A DNA stretch of 64,000 bases from Pseudomonas sp. DC1.2 (GCF_034351645.1 NZ_CP133782.1:1369001-1433000); one strand, 5' to 3'; positions 18,494 through 27,497 are shown, counted from the stretch's first letter. Program-made: numbers and translations. The notes: generated by a model not told the origin, from the letters alone.

Positions 18494-19651
18494 TTACTCC
18501 CCTTTGCCGCCTGCAGCTTTGTCTGTTGCCTGCGCCGGTGCCGGGTTTTTAGCCGCTACGTTGGTCGCTTCGGTCGGTTTCACTTCAACTCCCGGTTTGA
18601 CGAATTGCAGCCCTTCGGTGATCAGGCGATCACCGGCCTTCAGGCCATCTTCGATCAGCCACTGGCTGCCGACGGTGCGGCTGGCCTTCAGCTGACGCAA
18701 TTCAACCTTGTTGTCTGGGCCAACGACCAGCGCGGTTGGCATGCCTTTGAGGTCACGGGTCACACCTTGTTGCGGTGCCAGAATGGCGGCAGCGTTGATC
18801 CCGGACTGCAATTTGGCGTGAACGAACATGCCCGGCAACAGCGTGTGATCAGGGTTCGGGAACACGGCACGCAGGGTGACAGACCCAGTGGTCTGGTCGA
18901 CCGAGACTTCGGAGAATTCCAGCTTGCCGTCCTGTTTGTACTCGCTGCCGTCTTCCATGGTCAGTTTGACCGTCGCCGAGTTGTCACCAGCCTTTTGCAG
19001 ACGACCGCTTTCCAGCTCGCGGCGCAGCTCAAGCAGCTCCACTGAGGATTGGGTTACGTCGACGTAGATGGGGTCCAGTTGCTGGATGACAGCCATCGCG
19101 TCGGTCTGGCCGTTGCTGACCAGTGCGCCTTCTGTCACTGAAGAGCGGCCGATACGCCCAGTGATCGGTGCGTAGACCTTGGTGTAGCGCACGTTGATCT
19201 GTGCGCTTTGCAAGGTTGCTTCCGATTGCAAACGGTTCGCCACGGCGGTGTCGTATTCCTGACGGCTCACGGCTTGCTCGTTGACCAGTTGCTTGTAGCG
19301 ATCAGAGATCGACTTGGTCTGTTGCAGGCTGGCCTCGGCGCTTTTCAGCGTTGCTTCATAGACCGACGGATCGATCTGATAGAGCTGTTGGCCGGCTTTG
19401 ACATCGCTGCCTTCCTTGAACAGACGCTTAAGTATGATCCCGTTTACCTGTGGGCGAACTTCCGCGATGCGGTACGCGCTCGTGCGGCCCGGAAGCTCGG
19501 ACGTCAGGGTGAAGGCTTGAGGTTGTAGGGTGACGACGCCGACCTGAGGGGCGGGAGCAGCAGGAGGTGCTTCTTCCTTTTTGCATCCGCTGAGCAGTGA
19601 TGCCAAGGCGACGGCAGTGACCAGGGCTGTAACAGCTGGCTTGAATTGCAT
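18494..19651 (-). CDS. emhA: RND efflux periplasmic adaptor lipoprotein EmhA (TtgA/MexA type)
   Basis: A 385-residue membrane fusion protein that links the permease to the outer channel. The lipobox LLSGC places the lipidated cysteine at Cys23. A biotinyl-lipoyl-like domain, an alpha-hairpin (about residues 95-160) and beta-barrel domains follow. I chose the ATG at 19651 because it gives a correct lipoprotein signal; a longer frame to 19687 would add 12 residues before it. It is the first gene of emhABC, divergent from emhR, with the operator between them. Confidence 0.93.
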   Translation of the reverse strand: MQFKPAVTALVTAVALASLLSGCKKEEAPPAAPAPQVGVVTLQPQAFTLTSELPGRTSAYRIAEVRPQVNGIILKRLFKEGSDVKAGQQLYQIDPSVYEATLKSAEASLQQTKSISDRYKQLVNEQAVSRQEYDTAVANRLQSEATLQSAQINVRYTKVYAPITGRIGRSSVTEGALVSNGQTDAMAVIQQLDPIYVDVTQSSVELLELRRELESGRLQKAGDNSATVKLTMEDGSEYKQDGKLEFSEVSVDQTTGSVTLRAVFPNPDHTLLPGMFVHAKLQSGINAAAILAPQQGVTRDLKGMPTALVVGPDNKVELRQLKASRTVGSQWLIEDGLKAGDRLITEGLQFVKPGVEVKPTEATNVAAKNPAPAQATDKAAGGKGE

Positions 19652-19738
19652 GAAAATCCTCGGGTCAGGCGCGCAAAATGCGCACAAGAAAGGTGGAAGG
19701 GTGAAAAGTGTGCGCTGGATGGATAAATAGCTTGCTAA

Positions 19739-19775
19739 GAAATATACTTACATTCATGGTTGTTTGTAAATACCT
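19739..19775. promoter_or_regulatory. TtgR/EmhR-type operator between emhA and emhR
   Basis: On the reverse strand this segment contains TATTTACAAACAACCATGAA followed by TGTAAGTATATT, which I recognise as almost identical to the published TtgR operator of P. putida. It lies about 90 bases before emhA and 145 before emhR, where it can cover both divergent promoters. Drug binding to the TetR-type repressor would release it. Confidence 0.8.
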
Positions 19776-19917
19776 TGACTACGTACCCGGATTCTTACGA
19801 AAGCCGCTTAAAGATTTGAATTGTAGATCGCAGACGAGCCCCAAGAGCGCTCGCTCCACTTTTTATTCAGCAGAGATTCAGACATCGCTGAAGCATCCTG
19901 ATTGAGGTTTTACTGCC

Positions 19918-20550
19918 ATGGTTCGCCGTACCAAAGAGGAAGCTCAAGAAACCCGAAGCCAGATACTCGAAGCGGCAGAGAAAGCCTTTTACGAAAGGGG
20001 CGTGGCGCGCACGACACTGGCGGACATTGCCACGCTGGCGGGCGTCACTCGCGGAGCCATCTACTGGCATTTCAGCAACAAGGCCGATCTGGTGCAGGCC
20101 ATGCTGGACACCTTGCACGAGCCGCTGGATGAAATGGCCAAGGCCAGTGAGAGCGCAGAGGAAGTCGATCCGCTGGGATGCATGCGCAAACTGTTGATTC
20201 ATTTGTTTCATCAAGTTGCCTTGGACCCAAAAACCCGACGCATCAATGAGATTTTGTTTCATAAGTGCGAATTCACCGATGAAATGTGCGACCTGCGCCA
20301 GCAGCGCCGGGAGGTCAGCCTCGATTGCAACGTGCGCATCGCCCTGGCCCTAAGTAATGCAGTGAATCGTGGGCAGCTCCCGGAAAACCTGGACACGGCC
20401 CGTGCAGCCATCAGTCTGCATGCCTATATTGACGGGATTCTGTATCAGTGGCTCTTGGCACCCGATAGCTTTCAACTGCACATCGAAGCCGAGCGTTGGG
20501 TCGATACAGGATTGGACATGCTGCGCTTGAGTCCTAGCCTACGCAATTGA
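19918..20550 (+). CDS. emhR: TetR-family repressor EmhR (TtgR type)
   Basis: A 210-residue TetR regulator. The helix-turn-helix occupies about residues 12-58 ([20 protein letters not shown]), and the C-terminal ligand domain is of the AcrR/TtgR type. In P. putida TtgR represses both ttgABC and itself and is released by antibiotics and flavonoids. It is transcribed away from emhABC and shares the operator region. ATG at 19918 follows a GAGG site. A long hairpin follows the stop. Confidence 0.93.
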   Translation: MVRRTKEEAQETRSQILEAAEKAFYERGVARTTLADIATLAGVTRGAIYWHFSNKADLVQAMLDTLHEPLDEMAKASESAEEVDPLGCMRKLLIHLFHQVALDPKTRRINEILFHKCEFTDEMCDLRQQRREVSLDCNVRIALALSNAVNRGQLPENLDTARAAISLHAYIDGILYQWLLAPDSFQLHIEAERWVDTGLDMLRLSPSLRN

Positions 20551-20587
20551 AAAAAAATGTGTAATCGGGTCGTGTGTGCCGACCCAA

Positions 20588-20622
20588 CAAGGCGAGCGAA
20601 GATCATCTCTTCGCTCGCCTTG
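20588..20622 (+). terminator. Hairpin downstream of emhR
   Basis: A perfect 15-bp stem (CAAGGCGAGCGAAGA at 20588-20602 with its inverse at 20608-20622) with a five-base loop lies 38 bases after the emhR stop. The following TTGTGATGGGG has few T residues. It may serve both emhR and the convergent gene at 20809. Confidence 0.7.
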
Positions 20623-20808
20623 TTGTGATGGGGTGCTTTTATATACGTACTTCGATCCGGTTCATAGGTAGTGAGCTACGTATTTTGTAGGAATTTTGTG
20701 TCCAACGTGTGAACGCTTGTGAGTGATTCCGGTGTCTGTGCGCAAGCTCAGGTGATAAATCCGGCGCAATCGGTGGGTGAAAGCCTTTTGATGTTGATGC
20801 CGCAGTGT

Positions 20809-21297
20809 TTACTTGATTGTCAGATTGACGGTGTAGTTGAAAGGCAGACTGCCCATTTGCGCCGAAACGCGGGCTTGGCAAGTTGCTAGTTGAGTGCCCG
20901 TCGACACGGCTGAAGCAGTACGGGTTGCCTCATAGCTTGGGCTAAACACTCCCCATGTTTTTTTGACGCTGATCGTTGTACTGAATGTGCAGGCCTTGGT
21001 CCCAGAGGCGTAGGTGAATGTTTCAGTTACAACACTCGGCTTAGAGCGACTCATCGATAAAAAACCCAAGTTATAAGTGGCGTAAGTGTCCAGGGTATTT
21101 TGTGGCGGAATGGTAAATGTTGACAGAGCAAGCCCACTGTCGCGTTGGGCGGGGCTCGGTTGAGTGAGAACAATAGGCGCAGCAGTGGCATTGCGCGTGT
21201 TGTAGGTAATTTCGGTATGGTTGGGATTGGCTGCAAACAGCTGGGTTGAAAGAGGCAGTAGCGCCAGTGCCAGAACTGTCGAAATTTTTTTGTGCAT
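20809..21297 (-). CDS. Secreted hypothetical protein, 162 residues
   Basis: I do not recognise a family. A clear signal peptide (MHKKISTVLALALLPLSTQL, cut near FAA) precedes a mature domain rich in Thr, Ser and Ala with beta-strand character and two cysteines (KACTF and ATCQA) that could form a disulfide in the periplasm. Codon use is less G/C-biased than in neighbouring genes and the flanking gaps are AT-rich, which hints at a variable or acquired gene. ATG at 21297 is followed by a normal signal sequence. It stands alone between emhR and xenB. Confidence 0.7.
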   Translation of the reverse strand: MHKKISTVLALALLPLSTQLFAANPNHTEITYNTRNATAAPIVLTQPSPAQRDSGLALSTFTIPPQNTLDTYATYNLGFLSMSRSKPSVVTETFTYASGTKACTFSTTISVKKTWGVFSPSYEATRTASAVSTGTQLATCQARVSAQMGSLPFNYTVNLTIK

Positions 21298-21462
21298 GGG
21301 TGTTCATCCTTGAACAGTAATATTGATAGAAGTTTAAAAAGTGAGTTTCGTCTTGTTTGGTGTATTAGCCGTAGACGAGACTGAAGTTAACAGTCGGCTC
21401 CTGAAAGAGCGACTTTAAATTATTTGCGGTGTGTGTATGGTTTTATGATGTTGTGAACTAAT

Positions 21463-21494
21463 AAAACCCCCGAATATGAATATTTGGGGGTTTT
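21463..21494. terminator. Intrinsic terminator after xenB
   Basis: AAAACCCCC at 21463-21471 pairs with GGGGGTTTT at 21486-21494, with an inner AT-rich stem. It ends ten bases from the xenB stop on the reverse strand and has a T-run on both strands, so it can stop transcription of xenB efficiently. Confidence 0.85.
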
Positions 21495-21503
21495 AAATCT
21501 AAG

Positions 21504-22553
21504 TTAAAGTGTCGGGTAGTCGATGTAACCTACCGGCCCTTTGGCATAGAACAGTTCAGGGCGAGCGTCATTGAGTGGCGCATCCGCCTTCAACCGAGCC
21601 GGCAGGTCAGGGTTGGCAATGAACGGCACACCGAAGGCGACCGCATCAGCCTTGCCACTGGCGAGCCATTCGTTGGCGCTGTCTTTAGTGAAGCGTTCGT
21701 TGGCGATGTAAGCGCCACCGAAGGCTTCTTTTAGACGAGGGCCCAGGCTGTCGCCGGCTTCTTTCTCGCGCGAGCAAATGAACGCGATACCGCGTTTACC
21801 CAGTTCGCGAGCGACGTAGGTGAAAGTCTCCGCCAGATTGTCGTCGCCCATGTCATGCGAGTCGGCGCGCGGTGCCAAATGCACACCAACACGGCCGGCG
21901 CCCCAGACTTCAATCGCGGCGTCGGTGACTTCGAGCAACAAGCGCGCACGATTCTCCAGTGATCCGCCGTAGCTATCAGTGCGTTGGTTGGTGCTGCTTT
22001 GCAGGAACTGGTCGAGCAGGTAACCGTTCGCGCCGTGGATTTCCACACCGTCGAAACCAGCCGCTTTGGCATTCTCGGCGCCGACGCGGTACGCATCGAT
22101 AATGTCGCCGATTTCAGCCGCTTCAAGCGCGCGTGGGGTCGGGTAGTCGGACAATGGACGAACCAGGCTAACGTGACCTTTTGGCTGGATGGCGCTCGGC
22201 GCGACCGGTGTCTCACCGTTCAGGTAGGACTCGTGGGAGATCCGGCCGACGTGCCACAGTTGCAGAACAATTTTGCCGCCAGCACCATGCACCGCTTTGG
22301 TTACATTGCTCCAGCCACGCACTTGGTCGTTGGACCAGATGCCTGGGGTGTCCGGGTAGCCGACGCCCATCGGCGTCACGGAGGTGGCTTCGCTGAGGAT
22401 CAGGCCGGCGGACGCGCGCTGCACGTAGTACTCGGCCATCAGCGCGTTCGGCACACGGCCTTCGTCGGCGCGGCAGCGGGTCAGCGGCGCCATGATGATG
22501 CGGTTGGCCAACTCGAGGTCGCCCAATTTGATTGGATCGAAAATAGTCGTCAT
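21504..22553 (-). CDS. xenB: Old-yellow-enzyme xenobiotic reductase XenB
   Basis: A 349-residue FMN-dependent ene-reductase of the OYE family. The substrate-binding pair is His173 and Asn176 in EIHGANGYL. The sequence is extremely close to XenB of P. fluorescens and P. putida, which reduces nitroglycerin, TNT, N-ethylmaleimide and other electrophiles with NADPH. ATG at 22553 follows a GAGG site. It is the last gene of an arsR-MFS-xenB operon, 30 bases after the MFS gene, so it is probably induced by reactive electrophiles. Confidence 0.92.
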   Translation of the reverse strand: MTTIFDPIKLGDLELANRIIMAPLTRCRADEGRVPNALMAEYYVQRASAGLILSEATSVTPMGVGYPDTPGIWSNDQVRGWSNVTKAVHGAGGKIVLQLWHVGRISHESYLNGETPVAPSAIQPKGHVSLVRPLSDYPTPRALEAAEIGDIIDAYRVGAENAKAAGFDGVEIHGANGYLLDQFLQSSTNQRTDSYGGSLENRARLLLEVTDAAIEVWGAGRVGVHLAPRADSHDMGDDNLAETFTYVARELGKRGIAFICSREKEAGDSLGPRLKEAFGGAYIANERFTKDSANEWLASGKADAVAFGVPFIANPDLPARLKADAPLNDARPELFYAKGPVGYIDYPTL

Positions 22554-22583
22554 GAAGTAAAAGCCTCGTCAGTAATCAATTAA

Positions 22584-23750
22584 TCAGTGGATAGCAGGAG
22601 CCAGTTCGGCATCGCCGTTCTGACGGAAAGTAATCAGCGTCACCAACAGGGCAAGAACCGCCAATGCCGCTGCTGCGAGTGGCACGCTGTTCAGGCCGAA
22701 GCCATGGGCGATGACGCTGCCGCCGACCCACGCACCGAGGGCGTTGCCGACGTTGAAGGCGCCGATGTTCAGCGTCGACACCAGATTCGGTGCCGCCTTG
22801 CCGAAGGTCACCACGTTGACTTGCAGCGCTGGGACGGCGGCAAAGGAAACGGTGGCCCAGAGGAACAGAGTAATTTCGGTCGGGATGACGGCGACGCTGG
22901 TCCAGGTCAGGACGGTCGAAACCACCGCCATTGAGATAAAGACGCCAATCAGTGTGGCGGCCAGGCGTTTGTCCGCCAGTTTGCCGCCGATGATGTTACC
23001 CACGGTCAGGCCCAGGCCGATCAGCAGCAGGGTCCAGGTCACGCCTTTGGGCGAGACGCCGGTAACGTCGCCGAGCAGCGGCGCGACGTAAGTAAAGAGG
23101 GTGAACATTGAGGCGGCGAACAATGCGGTCATGCTTAGCGACAGCCAGATACCCGCACCTTTGAGGGCTCGAAGTTCGGCACGCATGTCGAGTTTTTCTT
23201 CATCACGCTTGGCAGGCAGGAAGCGGATCAAGCCGATCAGTGCAATGACACCGATGACGGTCACCGCCCAGAAGGTCGAACGCCAGCCAGCCTCCTGACC
23301 GAGGGCCGTACCCAGTGGCACGCCCAGGACATTGGCCAGGGTCAGGCCGGTGAACATCAATGCCACCGCCGACGCACGTTTGTTAGCCGGCACCAGGCCG
23401 GCGGCGACCACCGAACCGATGCCGAAAAATGCACCGTGGCACAGGGCAGTGACCACGCGGGCAAACATCAGCACGTTGTAATCACTGGCCAGGGCGCACA
23501 GCAGGTTGCCGACGATGAAAATCCCCATCAACGCTACCAGTGCGGCCTTGCGCGGCAGTTTGGCGGTGGCCAGTGCCATGAATGGGGCACCGATGGCCAC
23601 GCCCAGGGCGTAACCGGTTACCAGCCAGCCAGCGCCCGGGATCGACACACCAAGGTCAGCCGCCACATCGGGCAGCAAGCCCATGATGACGAACTCGGTG
23701 GTGCCTATGGCGAACGCGCTCAAGGCCAGAATGAGTAGCGAGAGTGGCAT
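22584..23750 (-). CDS. MFS transporter (DHA1-type, AraJ/YdhP-like)
   Basis: A 388-residue major facilitator with twelve helices. It begins MPLSLLILALSAFAIGTTEF, with the TTEFVIMGLLPDVA motif typical of the AraJ/NepI-type drug-efflux subgroup. I chose the ATG at 23750, two bases after the arsR stop; an upstream extension in the same frame lies inside arsR. The substrate is unknown, but its place between arsR and xenB points to export of the same toxic compounds that XenB reduces. Confidence 0.88.
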   Translation of the reverse strand: MPLSLLILALSAFAIGTTEFVIMGLLPDVAADLGVSIPGAGWLVTGYALGVAIGAPFMALATAKLPRKAALVALMGIFIVGNLLCALASDYNVLMFARVVTALCHGAFFGIGSVVAAGLVPANKRASAVALMFTGLTLANVLGVPLGTALGQEAGWRSTFWAVTVIGVIALIGLIRFLPAKRDEEKLDMRAELRALKGAGIWLSLSMTALFAASMFTLFTYVAPLLGDVTGVSPKGVTWTLLLIGLGLTVGNIIGGKLADKRLAATLIGVFISMAVVSTVLTWTSVAVIPTEITLFLWATVSFAAVPALQVNVVTFGKAAPNLVSTLNIGAFNVGNALGAWVGGSVIAHGFGLNSVPLAAAALAVLALLVTLITFRQNGDAELAPAIH

Positions 23751-23752
23751 TG

Positions 23753-24073
23753 TTAATTCCTTGCCGGAGCGCTGAGCTCCTTGACGATGGCGTCGAGGAA
23801 CGCCTGAATCACGTCCTCGTTGCGTTTGAAGAAGTGCCATTGACCGGCCTTCTGACTGCTGATCAGACCTGCTCGTTGCAAGGTCGCCAAATGTGCCGAC
23901 ACGGTGGACTGGGACAGACCGCAACGCTGGTCGATCTGTCCGGCGCAGATACCGTACTCATGGTTGTGAGTCTGCTGCGGGAACTGGACTTTGGGATCTT
24001 TCAGCCAGATGAGGATGTCTCGGCGTACTGGGTGCGCCAGCGCTTTTATTATTTCGTCGAGGTCGAGGGTCAT
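23753..24073 (-). CDS. ArsR-family repressor of the MFS-xenB operon
   Basis: A 106-residue winged-helix ArsR/SmtB-type regulator: KALAHPVRRDILIWLKD at the N-terminus and the recognition helix in GLSQSTVSAHLATLQRAGLI. It has two cysteines (ICAGQ and RCGLS) that could sense thiol-reactive compounds, but no classic metal-binding motif. It is the first gene of the operon and sits next to an inverted repeat at 24138-24187, its likely operator. Thiol or quinone sensing is an inference. Confidence 0.88.
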   Translation of the reverse strand: MTLDLDEIIKALAHPVRRDILIWLKDPKVQFPQQTHNHEYGICAGQIDQRCGLSQSTVSAHLATLQRAGLISSQKAGQWHFFKRNEDVIQAFLDAIVKELSAPARN

Positions 24074-24137
24074 GGTGTGGACTCGTGATGAGTAAAACGC
24101 TGTATCGCGATGGGGCGAACTTTAAATCGGCACATTG

Positions 24138-24187
24138 CGATATACCAATATGTTTTTGATCTGAAGACCGCATAAATCGGTATATCG
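24138..24187. promoter_or_regulatory. Inverted repeat between arsR and acpH, probable ArsR operator
   Basis: CGATATACCAAT at 24138-24149 and ATCGGTATATCG at 24176-24187 are inverse copies with a single mismatch, 26 bases apart. A further ACGATATG lies at about 24195. The region is AT-rich unlike its surroundings and lies between divergent genes. ArsR-type regulators bind such imperfect palindromes. Confidence 0.5.
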
Positions 24188-24228
24188 GGTTATAACGATA
24201 TGTTGCGCGCAGTGCTAAGCTGCGCGGC

Positions 24229-24822
24229 ATGAACTATCTCGCTCATCTGCACCTTGGCGGCCAGCGCCCCGGTCAATTGCTCGGCAGTCTGTATGGCGAT
24301 TTCGTCAAAGGACAGTTGCAAGGGCAGTTTGATCCGGAAATCGAGGCCGCGATCCAACTGCACCGACGCATCGACGTATTTACCGACCGCCATCCGTTGG
24401 TGGACGCAGCGCTGTCACGGTTTTCCGTCACCCGTCGACGTTACGCCGGCATTGTGCTTGATGTGTTCTTCGATCACTGCCTGGCGCGGGACTGGACGCT
24501 CTACGCTGACCGGCCGCTGGTGCATTTCACATCGGATGTTTATCGGGTGCTGTCCAGCGCGCCGCAGTTGCCAGAACGCCTGGCGCAAATTGTGCCGCAC
24601 ATGGTGGCCAATGACTGGTTGGGCTCTTATCAAGAGTTTGCGGTGCTGGAACAGGTGTTGCGGGGGATTTCGCGGCGGTTGACCAGGCCGGAGGAACTGG
24701 CAGGGGCGATGCAGGACTTGCGGGTGTTGTATGAACCGTTAAGTGATGACTTTCGCGTGTTTTATCCGCAGCTCCAGGACTTCGCGCAGAACGCCCGCGA
24801 CATGAACTTACCGTTGGCGTGA
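24229..24822 (+). CDS. acpH: Acyl carrier protein phosphodiesterase
   Basis: A 197-residue protein of the AcpH (DUF479) family, beginning MNYLAHLHLG. It hydrolyses the 4'-phosphopantetheine arm from holo-ACP. The HRRIDVFTDRHP segment (about residues 45-56) and DVFFDHCLARDW carry the conserved Asp and His residues that fit the HD-like metal site. The length matches the family. No clear ribosome binding site precedes the ATG. It is divergent from arsR and followed by a REP palindrome. Confidence 0.9.
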   Translation: MNYLAHLHLGGQRPGQLLGSLYGDFVKGQLQGQFDPEIEAAIQLHRRIDVFTDRHPLVDAALSRFSVTRRRYAGIVLDVFFDHCLARDWTLYADRPLVHFTSDVYRVLSSAPQLPERLAQIVPHMVANDWLGSYQEFAVLEQVLRGISRRLTRPEELAGAMQDLRVLYEPLSDDFRVFYPQLQDFAQNARDMNLPLA

Positions 24823-24857
24823 GCCTGCTCGCGAAGGCGGCGTTACCGCCGATACCC
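24819..24857. repeat. REP-type palindromic repeat
   Basis: GTGAGCCTGCTCGCGAAGGC starting at about 24820, followed by a GGCGGCGTTACCGCC hairpin, is a typical P. fluorescens-group REP unit. It sits in the short gap between the convergent acpH and olsA genes and resembles the units near 27545 and 36891. Confidence 0.6.
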
Positions 24858-24908
24858 TTGCCGGACGCTAAGTAGCCTTCGCACAGTTTTTTGTCAGGGG
24901 CATCAGCA

Positions 24909-25700
24909 TCAAGCGGCGATAGCGGGACGCATCGGGACGTGCTGCTTTTCAGGCATCGCCCCAAACAACGCCTTCTGCACGGCCTGCTGTGCTTCGAAGG
25001 CCAAGGCTGCCCGTTCGCGGCCTTCACAAGCAATAGGCTTCAACAAATGCACCTCCACATCCCCCCGATCATTGGCGAACAAACGCATCAGGTGCGAGAG
25101 CAAATCATCATCGCCAATGAACGGCGCCAACGCATCGATTTCACCGTCACGTAAATACCGAATCGCCACCGGTTGCAACGCCACGTCGGCATCGATGGCC
25201 GCTGACAGCAGTCGACCATGGAAGGTACGCAGCGAACGCCCATCGGTGGTGGTGCCCTCCGGGAACATCAGTAATGGGTGGTTTTGTTCCAGGTGACGGG
25301 TCATCTGCTTGCGAATCAACTGACTGTCGCCCGAACCGCGACGGATAAACAGGCTGCCGGCCTTGGCCGCCAACCAGCCCGCTACCGGCCAAGTGCGTAC
25401 TTCGGCCTTGGACAGAAACGACAGGGGCGTGATCATGCCCAGCAAGGGAATATCGGTCCAGGACACGTGGTTGCTGACCCAGAGCATTGGCGCCTGGGGC
25501 AACTCGCCATGCACGGTGACGCGAAAGGGCAGGGCATTGCTCAAACGCGCCATAAAAAACCGTGACCAGCGCTGGCGACGAACCATCGAGTGAGCAATCC
25601 CTGCGCGCTCGAACAGCCCGAAAACACTGGCCATGCTCAACCCCAGCGCCACCACCACCAGCACCCGCGCAATTCGCGCGTACACCCGCAAACGGCTCAT
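24909..25700 (-). CDS. olsA: Lyso-ornithine lipid O-acyltransferase OlsA
   Basis: A 263-residue PlsC-type acyltransferase that adds the second, ester-linked acyl chain to lyso-ornithine lipid at the inner membrane. One N-terminal membrane helix (about residues 10-30) precedes the catalytic HX4D motif NHVSWTD (His78, Asp83) and FPEGTTTDG. The ATG at 25700 overlaps the olsB stop (TGATG). Pairing with olsB identifies it as OlsA rather than a general phosphatidic-acid PlsC. Confidence 0.9.
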   Translation of the reverse strand: MSRLRVYARIARVLVVVALGLSMASVFGLFERAGIAHSMVRRQRWSRFFMARLSNALPFRVTVHGELPQAPMLWVSNHVSWTDIPLLGMITPLSFLSKAEVRTWPVAGWLAAKAGSLFIRRGSGDSQLIRKQMTRHLEQNHPLLMFPEGTTTDGRSLRTFHGRLLSAAIDADVALQPVAIRYLRDGEIDALAPFIGDDDLLSHLMRLFANDRGDVEVHLLKPIACEGRERAALAFEAQQAVQKALFGAMPEKQHVPMRPAIAA

Positions 25701-26455
25701 CACATGGCCGCCTTGAAGTGTTTGGCGTAACGCGGGCAGAGTTCATCGCGCTTGAGCAGGATGAACACATCGGCGACCTGAAAGTCCTCGTCCCAGCACG
25801 GCTCGCCGCAGATCTTCGCGCCCAGGCGCATGTAGGCTTTGAGCAGCGGAGGCATTTCAGCGATCACGTTCGATGGAATATCCAGCGTCGGCAATGGCTT
25901 CTTCGGCTCGGCTCGCAGGTGTTCGGTACACAGGTAGCGTTCGCGCAGGCGCTGCATGATCGCGTGGGCCTGTATTCCGCCGTCCTGCATCGGAATGCTC
26001 GCGCAACCCATCAAATAGCTGTAGCCACCCTGGTTCAGGACTTCGGCCAATTCGCCCCAGAGTACGGCGATAGTGCCGCCGTTGCGGTAGGCCGGATCGA
26101 CGCACGTGCGACCAATTTCCAGAATCGGACCTTTGAGATGAACCAGGCCGTGCAAACTGAATTCTTCTTCGCTGTAAAACCGTCCCAGGCTGCTGGCCGC
26201 CGTGTGGTCAAGCAAGCGGGTGGTGGCCACCAGACGTCCGGTGTTCATGTCGCGCACGCCGATGTGGGCGCAGTGAACATCATAGTCATCCATGTCCAGA
26301 CCCAGCTCCGCGCCTTTGAGCTTGGCGTTGAATTCGCCGCTGAACACGTTGAAGCGCAGCGCCTGGGCTTCCTGCAAGGCCTCGACACCGATCAGGCGTT
26401 CGGCTTGCAGGCGGCGTTCATTGCCGGTGTCGCTGATGCGGGCGATCTGAGTCAT
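25700..26455 (-). CDS. olsB: L-ornithine N-alpha-acyltransferase OlsB
   Basis: A 251-residue GNAT-fold acyltransferase that transfers a 3-hydroxyacyl chain from ACP to ornithine, the first step of ornithine-lipid synthesis. The core segments [18 protein letters not shown] and [14 protein letters not shown] are typical. It starts at ATG 26455 with a GGAG site and is the first gene of olsBA. In pseudomonads the pair is induced by phosphate starvation, but I found no convincing Pho box upstream here. Confidence 0.9.
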   Translation of the reverse strand: MTQIARISDTGNERRLQAERLIGVEALQEAQALRFNVFSGEFNAKLKGAELGLDMDDYDVHCAHIGVRDMNTGRLVATTRLLDHTAASSLGRFYSEEEFSLHGLVHLKGPILEIGRTCVDPAYRNGGTIAVLWGELAEVLNQGGYSYLMGCASIPMQDGGIQAHAIMQRLRERYLCTEHLRAEPKKPLPTLDIPSNVIAEMPPLLKAYMRLGAKICGEPCWDEDFQVADVFILLKRDELCPRYAKHFKAAM

Positions 26456-26609
26456 TGCGAATCTCCGTGCGGGCTGTTCATCCGTCGTGGGTGGCAGCCG
26501 ATCGACTTTCTTTATGCAGCCGTGTTGTGCAAAGTCAGGCTATGTAGCCCCGGTGTCATCGCCATGAAGCTTTGGTGATGCTTATATGACAGCCCACGAG
26601 GAGCCTCTA

Positions 26610-27497
26610 ATGCCTTGGCAAACCCTGCTCAACCGCGGTGAACGCCTTCCCGCTCACGATGATCTGGCGGAAGGCTTTGCGGCCTTGTTGCATCAGTTGG
26701 GCACGGTCACGCCGTTCGAGCTCGCAGTGGCCGGTGCGCGCTTGATGGCGACCCCTGGGCTGGCATTTTTGGTGGGGTATCAAGCGGCGTTGCGCGTGCT
26801 GTGGCCTAGTGCGCCGCTGAGCCTCGGCGCCTTGTGCGCGACCGAACAGCGCAGCCTGCGTCCGGCCGAGATGCAGACCCGGCTCCAGGATTTGCGCCTG
26901 AACGGGCGCAAGGATTTCGTTACCGCTGGCGATGCGGCTGACTGGCTGCTGATTGCCGCCCGCAGTGAAGCGCTCGGCGAAGACCCGCGACTGAGCCTGG
27001 CGGTGGTCTATCCCGGTGAACCGGGCGTGCGCCTGGAAAAACTCCCGTCCATCGCGTTGATGCCCGACATCAGTCACAGTCGGGTGTTTCTCGACAACGC
27101 CTTTTGCGAGTTGCTGGCCGGCGATGGGTGGGATGCTTACGTCAAACCGTTCCGCACCCTGGAAGACATCTACGTCTTGAGCGCCATGACCGCTTGGCTT
27201 TACGGCGTCGGTCAGGACAGCCACTGGCCGCAAAGCTTGCAACTGCGGTTGCTGGCGTTGTTGGCCGGGTGTGCGGAAGCCACTCGTCAGGCGCCGACTA
27301 ACCCGGCCGGGCACGTGCTGTTGGGTGGGTTGTTTGCGCAGTTTGATGGACTCAAGGCTGAGATGGATCAGGCCCTGTCAACCGGGCTGCCACTGTGGGC
27401 GACAATGTGGCAGCGCGATCAAGCGGTGATGGAGTTGGCGGCGGGGGCTAGAGGTAAGCGATTGGCCAAGGCGTTGGCGGGATCTTCGCTGGTTTAA
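26610..27497 (+). CDS. Short acyl-CoA-dehydrogenase-like protein
   Basis: A 295-residue protein. The segment LNGRKDFVTAGDAADWLLIAARSE (about residues 98-121) resembles the middle beta-domain of acyl-CoA dehydrogenases, but the protein is about 90 residues shorter than the usual 380 and the FAD-binding C-terminal helices look reduced. It may be a degenerate or specialised member. ATG at 26610 has a GAGGAG site; an earlier in-frame ATG at 26586 lacks one. It is divergent from olsB, a context I recall from other pseudomonads, so a lipid-related role is possible. Confidence 0.65.
   Translation: MPWQTLLNRGERLPAHDDLAEGFAALLHQLGTVTPFELAVAGARLMATPGLAFLVGYQAALRVLWPSAPLSLGALCATEQRSLRPAEMQTRLQDLRLNGRKDFVTAGDAADWLLIAARSEALGEDPRLSLAVVYPGEPGVRLEKLPSIALMPDISHSRVFLDNAFCELLAGDGWDAYVKPFRTLEDIYVLSAMTAWLYGVGQDSHWPQSLQLRLLALLAGCAEATRQAPTNPAGHVLLGGLFAQFDGLKAEMDQALSTGLPLWATMWQRDQAVMELAAGARGKRLAKALAGSSLV

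Noticed and set aside
26456..26609. Pho box before olsB
   Set aside because: Only one ATGACAG half-site was found near 26586; the second half-site at 11-base spacing is missing.
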